DNA of 10,896 bases from Pseudomonadota bacterium. GTDB taxonomy: Bacteria; Myxococcota; Bradymonadia; UBA4248. The stretch is from contig JAGBXG010000536.1 of assembly GCA_017629415.1 (NCBI GenBank), positions 1-10,896 of the forward strand. The letters are read 5' to 3'. The first letter of the stretch is position 1; each line of letters starts with the position of its first letter. This document shows, piece by piece, positions 1 to 7,485 of this stretch. Both the position numbers and the translations under genes were made by a program. The notes under the pieces are model-generated. The model was not told the DNA's origin. It was given only the letters and a program-made list of their open reading frames with translations, and ran no database searches.

Positions 1-173
1 AAGAATCCTTCCCGGCGTGCGGCTTCGAGGTAAGCGCGAGCATGTTGCGAAGCAGAGCGATCGGCAACAGCAATGCCGTCGAGATGGGCATTGCGTGCGG
101 CTTCGATCAATACATCAAGACCAAAGGTGGCATTTTCTGTGGCCTGAGAGTAAGTAAAAACATCGATAAGCAT
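1..173 (-). CDS. PHP-domain-like protein, N-terminal part only (runs off window)
   Basis: The minus strand from the ATG at 173 is open for 57 codons to the window edge, so only the N-terminus is visible. The start is supported by AAAAGGA at 182-188, 8 nt upstream. The fragment follows the opening of a PHP (polymerase and histidinol phosphatase) domain: a beta strand MLIDVFTYS, a helix with LIEAARNAHLDG (residues 22-33), then a strand GIAVADRS (33-40). In canonical PHP domains these are D-L-H-x-H-S and DGIA-x-T-D-H, where the histidines bind catalytic metals. Here they read F6, Y8 and R39, so at least the first metal ligands are lost. I infer a degenerate, possibly non-catalytic PHP fold; the rest of the gene could change this. 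It is transcribed divergently from nrdJ. The coding call is firm; the family call is moderate. Confidence 0.7.
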   Translation of the reverse strand, partial: MLIDVFTYSQATENATFGLDVLIEAARNAHLDGIAVADRSASQHARAYLEAARREGF

Positions 174-377
174 AAGTCATATCCTTTTGATATCATGAAA
201 ACAGCTTAAACTGTTGAAAGCTTGACATGCGACATGGGACGTCACAAAAAAAACAGTCATCCATGATACCACATTATCCGACATTCTGCACGTGATGATA
301 TCGGATTAAAATATTCATAAAATGTTCAGTAGAATTACAACGTAAATTTGAGGTAAACGGCGAACACAAAATTTGAC

Positions 378-487
378 GGCGTGCGTATTGCCCCCGGATA
401 AACAAGGTGGATGCAGGGCCTTTGAGAAAAGGTCAGGGCTTTTTTCGCCTCTGACACAGGCTGTTTAATGGGGGGCAATAGCGAGCC
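378..487. repeat. Long composite hairpin element (110 nt) with structured loop
   Basis: A perfect 10-bp stem, TATTGCCCCC (386-395) with GGGGGCAATA (471-480), is flanked outside by GGCGTGC (378-384) and GCGAGCC (481-487). The flanks pair at 6 of 7 positions counting one G-T wobble, with one unpaired G at 385. The 75-nt loop folds further: GGCCTTT (417-423) and AAAGGTC (428-434) close a GAGA tetraloop of GNRA type. CAG-GGC pairs with GCC-T-CTG around a T-rich loop near 434-454. Read on the minus strand, the boundaries (GC-TAT ... ATA-C-GC) match the short palindromes at 490-520, 4153-4181, 4188-4218 and 10728-10754. It could be a MITE-like element, a structured leader RNA or a small RNA; the sequence does not decide. 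Confidence 0.55.
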
Positions 488-489
488 GA

Positions 490-520
490 GCCGGGCGTAT
501 CGCGTTAGCGATAGCACGGC
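490..520 (-). repeat. Palindromic element, copy 2 of the GCTAT...ATACGC family
   Basis: The inner stem TATCGC (498-503) pairs with GCGATA (508-513) around loop GTTA. The outer stem GCCGGGC (490-496) pairs with GCACGGC (514-520) at 6 of 7 positions, and a single unpaired G lies at 497. On the minus strand the core reads GCTAT, ten variable bases, ATACGC, exactly like the copies after nrdJ but with a different, self-complementary stem. It begins 2 nt after the larger composite element. No T-run follows it on either side, so it is not an obvious terminator. Confidence 0.65.
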
Positions 521-595
521 AAAAGAATAAATTTCCCTTAAATTTCAATCCATTAAAACACAACTTTTCCTCACTTTACCATCAGACATCGCATT

Positions 596-3500
596 ATGAA
601 ATTTACCCGTATCTTCACATCAGGGCTTTCTCATCCGCTTGAAGGCATCACATTTGAGACACGCACAAGCCAGCTCAGAAACATGGATGGCACCTCGGGT
701 TCCTCTGAAATTACGCTCAAAGTGCCTTCCGACTGGTCGCAGATGGCGTCCGATATTCTTGCACAAAAATACATCAGAAAAGCCGATATTCCGGCAGCCA
801 CACGTCATATCGACGAGCCAGGCATAGAGGAATGGCTTTGTCCAAGTGTGCCCGATGAAATCATTTTAAATTCCATGGATGAAGATGCGCGTTTTGGCTG
901 GGAAACGGATGCGCGTCAGGTGTTTCACCGCATTGCAGGCTGCTGGGCTTACTGGGGCGTTAAATCGGGCACTTTCGATAATACACAGGCCAAGATATTT
1001 TATGATGAAATGGTCTATCTGCTTGCTCATCAGATGGCCGCACCGAATTCACCGCAGTGGTTTAATACCGGGCTGAACTGGGCTTACGGCATCAGCCGCC
1101 CGCAGAAAGGACATTTTCGTGTCGATCCGGATACACGCAAGCTGGAAGAAGTCTATGATCCTTATGCCTATCCACAGGCACATGCGTGTTTTATTCAGTC
1201 CGTAGAAGACGATTTGTGCGGCCGCGACGGCATTATGGATTTGTGGCTCAAAGAAGCCCGTCTGTTCAAATTCGGATCGGGCACGGGCTCGAATTTCAGC
1301 CACATCAGAGGCGTCGATGAGCCGCTGTCATGCGGAGGCAAATCGTCAGGTCTGCTGAGCTTTCTGCAAATCGGCGATGCCGCGGCAGGCGCCATCAAAT
1401 CAGGCGGAACCACACGGCGCGCAGCCAAAATGGTATGTCTCGATGCCGATCATCCCGATATCGAATCGTTCGTCAATTGGAAACGGACTGAGGAAGAAAA
1501 AGTTGCCGCTCTGGTGGCTGGATCACAAATTACCCATAAATATGTCAACAAACTCAAGGCCTCTGTTGAAGCACAACGCGACATGCTTGGACAGGATGCT
1601 GCCGACCCGCACAAAAATAAAGCCTTGCGAAGCACATTGCGCGAAGCTGTCGATGCCGGCGTCCCCGATGCCATGCTTTACCGCACATTGCTTGCGTTGA
1701 AAGCCGGCACGCCGCAGCCTGAAGTGGCAACCTTTGATGCCACCTGGGAAGGCAATGCTTATCAAAGTGTCGGCGGCCAAAATGCCAACAACTCCGTCCG
1801 TCTGAACGCAACTTTTATGACCGCCCTCGAAAATGACGGCCTCTGGAGCCTCACGCGCCGTACAGACGGCAGTATTGCGCGTACGGTTCGCGCCCGCGAT
1901 CTCTGGAATGATATCGCGTACAATGCCTGGGCATGCGCAGATCCCGGCCTCCAATTCGATACCACGATCAATGATTGGCATACCTGCCCCAAATCAGGCC
2001 CCATCCGTGCCAGCAATCCTTGCTCTGAATTCATGTTCCTCGACGATTCGGCATGCAATCTGGCTTCTATCAACCTCGTCAAGTTCCTGAATGACGACGG
2101 AACATTTGATGCCGAGAAATTTGAAGCGGCTGTGCGTCTTTACGCCGTTGCACTCGATATTACGGTCACAATGGCGCAATATCCCAGCGCACAAATTGCG
2201 CAAAAAAGCTTTGATTTCAGACCCCTCGGCCTTGGATTTGCCAACCTTGGCTCATTGGTGATGCGCATGGGACTGCCTTATGACTCTCCTCGCGCGCGCG
2301 CCATGGCCGCCGTCATTTCAAGTATCACCACAGGCGTATGCTACCGCACAAGCGCCGAAATGGCACACAAACTTGGGACATTCGATGCGTATGCCATCAA
2401 TGCCGATGACATGCTTCGCGTCATCCGCAATCATCGTCATGCCACCTATAACGCGCCACGCGATGCCTACGAAGGTCTGAGCGTACCGCCTTCCCTGCCG
2501 CCCGAATCCGCTTACGTCCGTCCCTTGCTTGAACGCGCTCGTACCATCTGGGATGACGTCATAAAACTGGGGACTGAGTATGGTTTCAGAAATGCTCAGG
2601 TCACATGCCTTGCCCCCACCGGAACCATCGGTTTGCTCATGGACTGTGACACCACCGGCGTTGAACCCGATTTCGCTCTCGTCAAATTTAAAAAACTCGT
2701 CGGCGGCGGCTATTTCCGCATTATCAATACCGCAATTCCGCAAGCTCTGACGCGCCTGGGTTATACACAGGCACAAATTGACGACATCGGCCACCATATT
2801 CTCGGACACGGCACGCTCCAGGATGCCCCCGGCGTTCACCCCGAAGCCCTGCGAATGCTCGGTTTTGACTCAGCTGCCCTTGAAAACATCCAGCGCGCTG
2901 TAGCCTCTGCTTTCGACATCCATTTTGCAATAACACCGGCCGTTGTGGGGCTCGATTTCTGCCGCACACGCCTAAAAGTCCCCGAATCGGAACTCAATAA
3001 CCCTGCTTTCGACCTGCTGTCATATCTCGGTTTTACCCCAAGCCAGATTTCTCAAGCCAATCGCTACGCATTCGGCACCATGACGATTGAAGGCGCACCG
3101 CATCTCAATCCCGAACATCTGCCCGTCTTTGACTGCGCCAATCGCTGCGGCGAACTTGGAACACGATTCATCCCGGCCATGGCACATGTGACAATGATGG
3201 CTGCCATTCAGCCGATGATTTCAGGGGCCATTTCCAAAACCATCAATTTCCCCGGCGATGCCGTTGTCAGCGATATCGAACACGTACACCGTGAATCTTA
3301 TCGCCTGGGACTCAAAGCCATCGCCATTTACCGCGACGGTTCCAAACTGTCACAGCCACTCAATTCAACCAAAATCTTTGATTTCGAAAACCTGGAAGAC
3401 GAAACCGAATCCGCAGCACAATCCGCCGCAATCCAAAACGATAATCCCAACGGAGCACCCCATGCCAACCGCCGAAAATTGCCTTCACGGCGAAGCGGTT

Positions 3501-4123
3501 ACACACAAAAAGCATCGCTCAACCAAAATAATATCTACCTCCGAACCGGCGAATATGCAGACGGTTCCCTGGGCGAAATTTTCATCGATATGCACAAAGA
3601 AGGTGCCGCCTTCCGAAGCCTCATGAACTGCTTTGCCATTGCCGTCAGCCTGGGCCTTCAGCATGGCGTACCCCTCGAAGAATATGTCGATGCCTTCGTC
3701 TTTACGCGCTTCGAACCATCAGGACCGGTCGCCGGACACTCCACCATCAAATTCGCCACGTCAATCATCGACTATATTTTCCGCGAACTTGGCATCACCT
3801 ACCTCGGCAAGACCGAACTCGTTCACGTCAACCCCGACGATTTGCCGCCAAACGAGGAAGAAAGCGAATTCAGTGTCCCCTATCTGCCCGGTTTTGAAGG
3901 CCGAAGAACACCACATCACGTATCCCCATCCGCACCGACAGCACCAACACCTGTCACACACGCTACAGCTCGCCCTGCCACCAACACTCGCGATATCCGC
4001 TCCATCGCGCGGCTCAAAGGCTATGAAGGCGATCCATGCCCAGAATGCGGCAATTTCACCATGCTCCGAAACGGCACTTGCCTCAAATGCGACAGCTGCG
4101 GTGCCACCAGCGGATGCAGCTAA
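596..4123 (+). CDS. nrdJ: Adenosylcobalamin-dependent (class II) ribonucleoside-diphosphate reductase
   Basis: This 1175-residue protein reduces ribonucleotides to deoxyribonucleotides using a thiyl radical generated from adenosylcobalamin, so it needs no oxygen and no separate small subunit. The radical motif NPCSE lies at 474-478 (C476 radical Cys, N474 and E478 catalytic). The redox pair is C198 (in AHACFIQS) and C487, 11 residues after C476, the same spacing as in Thermotoga NrdJ. Other family blocks are [10 protein letters not shown] (151-160), the [13 protein letters not shown] region (227-239) and PTGTIGL (674-680). About 90 residues between 300 and 395 are extra relative to Thermotoga NrdJ, which is normal for the long proteobacterial form. 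A TSCPD-like domain spans about 985-1075. A Pro/Thr linker then leads to a Cys tail (C1148, C1151, C1162, C1165, C1168, C1174) that probably re-reduces the active site. The start fits the family N-terminus, although no Shine-Dalgarno is visible. No ATP-cone is seen. Confidence 0.97.
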   Translation: MKFTRIFTSGLSHPLEGITFETRTSQLRNMDGTSGSSEITLKVPSDWSQMASDILAQKYIRKADIPAATRHIDEPGIEEWLCPSVPDEIILNSMDEDARFGWETDARQVFHRIAGCWAYWGVKSGTFDNTQAKIFYDEMVYLLAHQMAAPNSPQWFNTGLNWAYGISRPQKGHFRVDPDTRKLEEVYDPYAYPQAHACFIQSVEDDLCGRDGIMDLWLKEARLFKFGSGTGSNFSHIRGVDEPLSCGGKSSGLLSFLQIGDAAAGAIKSGGTTRRAAKMVCLDADHPDIESFVNWKRTEEEKVAALVAGSQITHKYVNKLKASVEAQRDMLGQDAADPHKNKALRSTLREAVDAGVPDAMLYRTLLALKAGTPQPEVATFDATWEGNAYQSVGGQNANNSVRLNATFMTALENDGLWSLTRRTDGSIARTVRARDLWNDIAYNAWACADPGLQFDTTINDWHTCPKSGPIRASNPCSEFMFLDDSACNLASINLVKFLNDDGTFDAEKFEAAVRLYAVALDITVTMAQYPSAQIAQKSFDFRPLGLGFANLGSLVMRMGLPYDSPRARAMAAVISSITTGVCYRTSAEMAHKLGTFDAYAINADDMLRVIRNHRHATYNAPRDAYEGLSVPPSLPPESAYVRPLLERARTIWDDVIKLGTEYGFRNAQVTCLAPTGTIGLLMDCDTTGVEPDFALVKFKKLVGGGYFRIINTAIPQALTRLGYTQAQIDDIGHHILGHGTLQDAPGVHPEALRMLGFDSAALENIQRAVASAFDIHFAITPAVVGLDFCRTRLKVPESELNNPAFDLLSYLGFTPSQISQANRYAFGTMTIEGAPHLNPEHLPVFDCANRCGELGTRFIPAMAHVTMMAAIQPMISGAISKTINFPGDAVVSDIEHVHRESYRLGLKAIAIYRDGSKLSQPLNSTKIFDFENLEDETESAAQSAAIQNDNPNGAPHANRRKLPSRRSGYTQKASLNQNNIYLRTGEYADGSLGEIFIDMHKEGAAFRSLMNCFAIAVSLGLQHGVPLEEYVDAFVFTRFEPSGPVAGHSTIKFATSIIDYIFRELGITYLGKTELVHVNPDDLPPNEEESEFSVPYLPGFEGRRTPHHVSPSAPTAPTPVTHATARPATNTRDIRSIARLKGYEGDPCPECGNFTMLRNGTCLKCDSCGATSGCS

Positions 4124-4152
4124 TCGTTTCAAACATACTTTTTCTGCCTGAA

Positions 4153-4181
4153 CGCGGCTATGGCTGACGCCATACGCCGCG
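4153..4181 (+). repeat. Palindromic element, copy 3 of the GCTAT...ATACGC family
   Basis: The outer stem CGCGGC (4153-4158) pairs with GCCGCG (4176-4181). The inner stem TATGGC (4159-4164) pairs with GCCATA (4169-4174) around loop TGAC, and one C (4175) is unpaired on the 3' side. The 21-nt core is identical to that of the next copy, 6 nt downstream, while the outer arms differ. It lacks a T-run of its own. Confidence 0.7.
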
Positions 4182-4187
4182 AATTGA

Positions 4188-4223
4188 CCGCCGCTATGGC
4201 TGACGCCATACGCGGCGGTTTTT
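4188..4223 (+). terminator. Intrinsic terminator of nrdJ built on palindrome copy 4
   Basis: The outer stem CCGCCGC (4188-4194) pairs perfectly with GCGGCGG (4212-4218), extended by A4187-T4219. The inner stem TATGGC (4195-4200) pairs with GCCATA (4205-4210) around loop TGAC, with C4211 unpaired. Five Ts (4219-4223) follow at once, giving a strong plus-strand intrinsic terminator 65 nt after the nrdJ stop. It uncouples nrdJ from the lipoprotein gene downstream. The same family elsewhere in the window lacks the T-run, so the terminator role looks acquired or incidental. Confidence 0.85.
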
Positions 4224-4348
4224 GTATATGCATAGAATCCAAATCTAGATACATATCAATTCATGCGAATCCTCAAAACTTGTGGTATGTTCTTGCACTT
4301 AAATGACTTTTATCCAAAGTCTCAAACTCTCTCACAAAAGGAAAACAT

Positions 4349-6094
4349 ATGAATCATAAAATATTATGGGGATTTCTAGGCGCATCATTATGGCTGACTG
4401 CTTGCGGACCAGCCATGGTCTACCAAGATCCTGTCAGCGGAAGCTGGGCTTACTATGCAGCCAAAGACCCCAAAACACAAACCCATCATGAACAAGGCAT
4501 CGTCTATCTCGGACATGATAAAAAACCACTTACGCCCTCAGAAAAAGAACAAAGATACTATGCCACATCCGGTTTTGTGGACGGCGTCGCCATCATCGCA
4601 CAATGTACTCAACGATTCGAAGACGGCTCATGCCAAAATATCGATATGGCCGTCATGGATCAAAACGGACGCCTGCTCAACGCCTTCGGTGAGTTTGATT
4701 ACCCACAACTCATGGTTTCCAACGAATTTCCAGCTAAAATTCTGCACGTAGATTTGACGAATATTCGAGAAATGTTCCCACTATGGCAAGGCATGACAGA
4801 CCAGGGCGCAGAAAAAACAAGATATATCCTGTTCTATAACGATCGCATGGTCATCAAACAAAATGGAGTCTTCGGCTTCATGGATCGCTCAGGACGTGCC
4901 GCCGTCGCCCCAAGATTCCTCGCCGTCAGCGACTTCGATAACGGTGAAGCACGCGTTATCTCAGATGTCGGTATCGGAACTATCGACTTAATCGGACAAT
5001 TTACACAAGATAAATACGCCTGCATCATTGAAAATAACGATAACCTCAAACGCATCAATATCGGCGGACGCCTGGTCAACTATTCTAAAGATCTGCGTAC
5101 CAAAACAGGCATGTATATCTCCGATACCCTGCAGTCCTTTACCGCAAACCATCCTCAAGCCGAAGAAATCTGCACAGGCGGCAAATGGGGACTCCTCGAT
5201 GCCGATAACAACGAAATCGTCCCCGCAGCCTACAGCAGTATTATCAACAGCGAAAATGGAAAATATTTCATGGCCAAAGACGACGAAAAAGATGTCGTCG
5301 CCATCTACGATAAACTCGGAAACTTAATCGTTGCCCCCGAATATAAAGCCGCATTCCTCGGAGACTTCTTCTTTGTTGTCCAAAATGCTGACGGCAAATT
5401 CGCTCTCATGGACATCAACGGAAAACGTACAACCGAATTTGAATACGAAGAAATCATCAGCAAAACTCGCAAAGATACCATAGGTTCCTACATGCTCAGC
5501 GAATATGCTGTCGCTAAAAAAGACGGAAAATGGGGCGTCATAGCACCAGATGGCACCGTCAAAATTCCATTCGAATACGATACCATGGGCCCCGAATCCG
5601 AACAAATCATCGCCTATCAACGCGGCTCAAAATGGGGCGCACTCGATATCGATGGCAAAGTCTTCCTCTCACCCATTTATGGTTCCCTCGGCACGTTCGA
5701 CAATGGACGCGCACCCGCAACACTCGCCGATGAACAAATCTACGTCTATCGAGACGAAAAATCACGCGCCGCATGGCTCGAAAAAGCCAGACTCGAAAAA
5801 GAACGACTCGAATACGAAAATCGCCTCGCCGCCGAAGAATCAAGAAAACGCCAAGAACAACTCGCCAGACAACGTCTCGAGGAAGAAAGAAAACAAAGCG
5901 CATATATGCTCAACGCAGAACGCGCACGCATTCAAAAAGAAATCGATAGAATCGATGTCCGCATCGAAGTCCTGGAACCCCAATACAACGTCAGCAAAAA
6001 CGAAAATATGGGCGCTGAACTCGAACAACTGCGGATCGATCGCGAAGCACTCATCCAACAAATCCATGCTCTCGAAAACCCAAACCTGAGATAA
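4349..6094 (+). CDS. WG-repeat lipoprotein with C-terminal coiled coil
   Basis: This 581-residue protein starts with a lipoprotein signal: basic N-terminus, hydrophobic stretch, and lipobox L16-T17-A18-C19. The AAGGA at 4338-4342 supports the start. The middle carries degenerate WG beta-repeats, a pattern of (K/V)-(W/F)-G followed by D-x-x-G and a P-x-(Y/F): NGVFGFMDRSG (172-182), GGKWGLLDADN (277-287), DGKFALMDINGK (348-359), DGKWGVIAPDG (392-402), SKWGALDIDGK (427-437). Residues 470-581 are rich in Glu, Lys, Arg, Leu and Gln and should form a long helical coiled coil. WG repeats are usually taken as ligand- or protein-binding beta structures, so an envelope binding or scaffold role is inference. 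larC follows after 53 nt with no terminator, so the two may be cotranscribed. Wobble positions are strikingly C/A-rich: in the last ~110 codons Leu is read almost only as CTC. Confidence 0.88.
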   Translation: MNHKILWGFLGASLWLTACGPAMVYQDPVSGSWAYYAAKDPKTQTHHEQGIVYLGHDKKPLTPSEKEQRYYATSGFVDGVAIIAQCTQRFEDGSCQNIDMAVMDQNGRLLNAFGEFDYPQLMVSNEFPAKILHVDLTNIREMFPLWQGMTDQGAEKTRYILFYNDRMVIKQNGVFGFMDRSGRAAVAPRFLAVSDFDNGEARVISDVGIGTIDLIGQFTQDKYACIIENNDNLKRINIGGRLVNYSKDLRTKTGMYISDTLQSFTANHPQAEEICTGGKWGLLDADNNEIVPAAYSSIINSENGKYFMAKDDEKDVVAIYDKLGNLIVAPEYKAAFLGDFFFVVQNADGKFALMDINGKRTTEFEYEEIISKTRKDTIGSYMLSEYAVAKKDGKWGVIAPDGTVKIPFEYDTMGPESEQIIAYQRGSKWGALDIDGKVFLSPIYGSLGTFDNGRAPATLADEQIYVYRDEKSRAAWLEKARLEKERLEYENRLAAEESRKRQEQLARQRLEEERKQSAYMLNAERARIQKEIDRIDVRIEVLEPQYNVSKNENMGAELEQLRIDREALIQQIHALENPNLR

Positions 6095-6147
6095 CATCAC
6101 GCTTTCATATATCAACTTAATCCTATATTATCTCATATTAATATCAC

Positions 6148-7389
6148 ATGAATATATTATATTTAGATTGTCCTATGGGGGCTTCCGGCGATATGATCGT
6201 CGGCGCCCTGCTTGAACTTATCCCGAATCAAGATAACTTTATACGCACTTTTAATGCACTCAATATCCATCAGCATGGACTCGGTGCCATACACATGCAT
6301 GCCGAAACAGCCAAAAGATGCGGCATGCGCGGCACCCATATCACAATGCAGCTCAAACGTGCCCATGCCGCTCATTGGGAAATAGAAGGTGATGCCACAC
6401 ATCATCATGACCATGAGCACCATCATGACCATGAACACCATCATGACCACGTTCACGGCATGACAATGCACGACATGGCACATATTTTAGAGCATTTGAA
6501 TATCTCTGCCGAAATCAAGAAGCATACCCTTGCTATTTTTGATCTCATTGCACAAGCAGAAAGCCAAGCCCACGGATGCACAGTCGAACAAGTGCATTTT
6601 CATGAAGTCGGTCAGCTTGATGCCTTGGCGGATATTTTAGCGGCTTGTATGCTGATAAACGAGCTTTCCCCTGATTGCATCATGACCTCCCCCATTTGCG
6701 TTGGTCACGGCACTGTCCAATGCGCCCATGGTATTTTGCCTGTGCCAGCCCCGGCAACCAGCCATATTCTGACGGGTGTCCCCATCTATGCTGGAAATAT
6801 TGCCGCTGAAATGTGTACTCCTACAGGTGCTGCCATATTACGTCATTTCACGCACCAGTTTGCTCCCATGCCCCACATGACCCCTGAAAGAACAGGCTAT
6901 GGCTTAGGCACTCGAGATTTTTCATCAGCACCTAACATGATGCGTGCAACTTGGGGCCAACATCAAGACGCACATTCAACTCATGGCTTACAAACTGAAA
7001 ATCTTGTCGAAATATGCACCAATCTCGATGACATGACCCCGGAACAGATCGCATTTGCCGCCGATACGTTATTGAATGCCGGGGCACTCGATGTTTGGAC
7101 AACGCCGATCGTCATGAAAAAAGGTCGTTCTGCGCATCAGCTCTCATGCCTTGTCCCAGAGTCTGAAGCTGAAACATTTGTTGTACTCATGCTTAAACAC
7201 ACCGCCACGTTTGGTGTCAGACTTTTCCCATGTCTACGCTATGCATTGCCTCGAGAAATCGTCAGCATCCATACAGAACATGGCCCTGTGCGCCAAAAAC
7301 AAAGCAAACATCCCGATTTTCCACGCCAAAAATGGGAACATGAAGACTTGGCAAGCATTGCTCGTCAGCTGCACAACATAGAAAGCTGA
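6148..7389 (+). CDS. larC: LarC, nickel-pincer cofactor biosynthesis metallochelatase
   Basis: LarC inserts nickel into the pincer precursor in a CTP-dependent step, giving the nickel-pincer nucleotide cofactor first found in lactate racemase. The 413-residue protein shows the family N-terminus DCPMGASGDM (7-16), HFHEVGQLDALADI (150-163), GHGTVQCAHGILPVPAPAT (186-204), TPTGAAIL (224-231), NLDDMTPE (292-299) and the C-terminal TTPIVMKKGRSA (318-329). In Lactobacillus plantarum larC is split into larC1 and larC2, joined by a programmed frameshift; here both halves are one continuous frame. Residues 85-104 form a His/Asp-rich insert, probably a nickel-binding loop. larA, larB and larE are absent from the window, so the cofactor's user enzyme is unknown. 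There is no clear ribosome binding site; the start is chosen from the family N-terminus. The preceding 53-nt gap is A+T-rich. Confidence 0.93.
   Translation: MNILYLDCPMGASGDMIVGALLELIPNQDNFIRTFNALNIHQHGLGAIHMHAETAKRCGMRGTHITMQLKRAHAAHWEIEGDATHHHDHEHHHDHEHHHDHVHGMTMHDMAHILEHLNISAEIKKHTLAIFDLIAQAESQAHGCTVEQVHFHEVGQLDALADILAACMLINELSPDCIMTSPICVGHGTVQCAHGILPVPAPATSHILTGVPIYAGNIAAEMCTPTGAAILRHFTHQFAPMPHMTPERTGYGLGTRDFSSAPNMMRATWGQHQDAHSTHGLQTENLVEICTNLDDMTPEQIAFAADTLLNAGALDVWTTPIVMKKGRSAHQLSCLVPESEAETFVVLMLKHTATFGVRLFPCLRYALPREIVSIHTEHGPVRQKQSKHPDFPRQKWEHEDLASIARQLHNIES
6400..6453 (+). repeat. 18-bp in-frame tandem repeat coding the His-rich loop of larC
   Basis: Three consecutive 18-bp units (6400-6417, 6418-6435, 6436-6453) encode HHHDHE, HHHDHE and HHHDHV, followed by one more His. 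Each unit is close to CAC CAT CAT GAC CAT GAA with third-position differences, so the array is young but already diverging. Because the unit is a multiple of three, slippage would change loop length without breaking the frame. Confidence 0.9.
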
Positions 7390-7400
7390 CCGACCCAAAA

Positions 7401-7469
7401 CGCCCCCTAGTGTGGGTTCCAAGGGGCTCTGAGCCCCTTGGCGGGGATTGAGGCGGAGCCCCCCCAAAA
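7401..7469 (+). repeat. G+C-rich hairpin repeat, copy 1, between convergent genes
   Basis: This lies in the 96-nt gap between larC and the convergent PBP-like lipoprotein gene. Its core is a palindrome, CCAAGGGGC (7419-7427) with GCCCCTTGG (7433-7441) around a 5-nt loop, followed by a G-rich segment with GGCGGAGCCCC near 7452-7462 and ending in AAAA. It aligns along its length with the reverse complement of 10787-10879. The hairpin may end transcription from both sides, but a clean T-run after the stem is missing on either strand. Confidence 0.65.
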
Positions 7470-7485
7470 GAACTTTACCTATAAT

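Larger units (their letters stand above)
174..595. other. Divergent intergenic region between the PHP-like gene and nrdJ
   Basis: This 422-nt stretch separates two divergent genes and must hold both promoters. Positions 378-487 and 490-520 are hairpin elements, listed separately. In 174-377 I see an imperfect dyad (ATCCGA at 276-281 with TCGGAT at 301-306) and A+T-rich stretches, but no promoter pair I would defend. Positions 521-595 are A+T-rich and pyrimidine-rich before the nrdJ start. I found no convincing NrdR box (consensus acaCwAtATaTwGtgt) and no cobalamin riboswitch B12-box, although either would be expected for a regulated class II reductase. Confidence 0.6.
4124..4348. other. Intergenic region between nrdJ and the WG-repeat lipoprotein gene
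   Basis: This 225-nt gap opens with two tandem palindromes (4153-4181 and 4188-4223, listed separately), the second a likely nrdJ terminator. Positions 4224-4337 are A+T-rich and should hold the promoter of the lipoprotein gene. I found no -35/-10 pair with acceptable spacing: TTGTGG at 4280 and TTGCAC at 4293 lack matching -10 boxes. A good ribosome binding site, AAGGA at 4338-4342, lies 6 nt before the ATG at 4349. Confidence 0.6.

Noticed and set aside
222..250. Perfect -35 box TTGACA at 222-227
   Set aside because: At 16-18 nt spacing the -10 positions read only C/A-rich sequence, so no plausible promoter forms.
276..306. Inverted repeat ATCCGA/TCGGAT with a 19-nt spacer
   Set aside because: The arms are only six pairs and the spacing is not a recognised operator form; chance is likely in sequence this A+T-rich.
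335..517. A 60-codon minus-strand open frame upstream of nrdJ
   Set aside because: It runs through the composite hairpin element and part of the next palindrome, has no ribosome binding site I could see, and its product resembles nothing I know.
378..595. Cobalamin riboswitch controlling nrdJ
   Set aside because: The region is structured, but I found no B12-box or other conserved cobalamin-riboswitch core, and the strongest stem belongs to the repeat family.
1523..2839. Long minus-strand open frames (152 and 173 codons) inside nrdJ
   Set aside because: They lie antisense to well-conserved nrdJ motifs and are shadows of its codon pattern.
6148..7389. Programmed frameshift in larC, as known in Lactobacillus plantarum
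   Set aside because: The N- and C-terminal halves are in one uninterrupted frame here, so no frameshift is needed.
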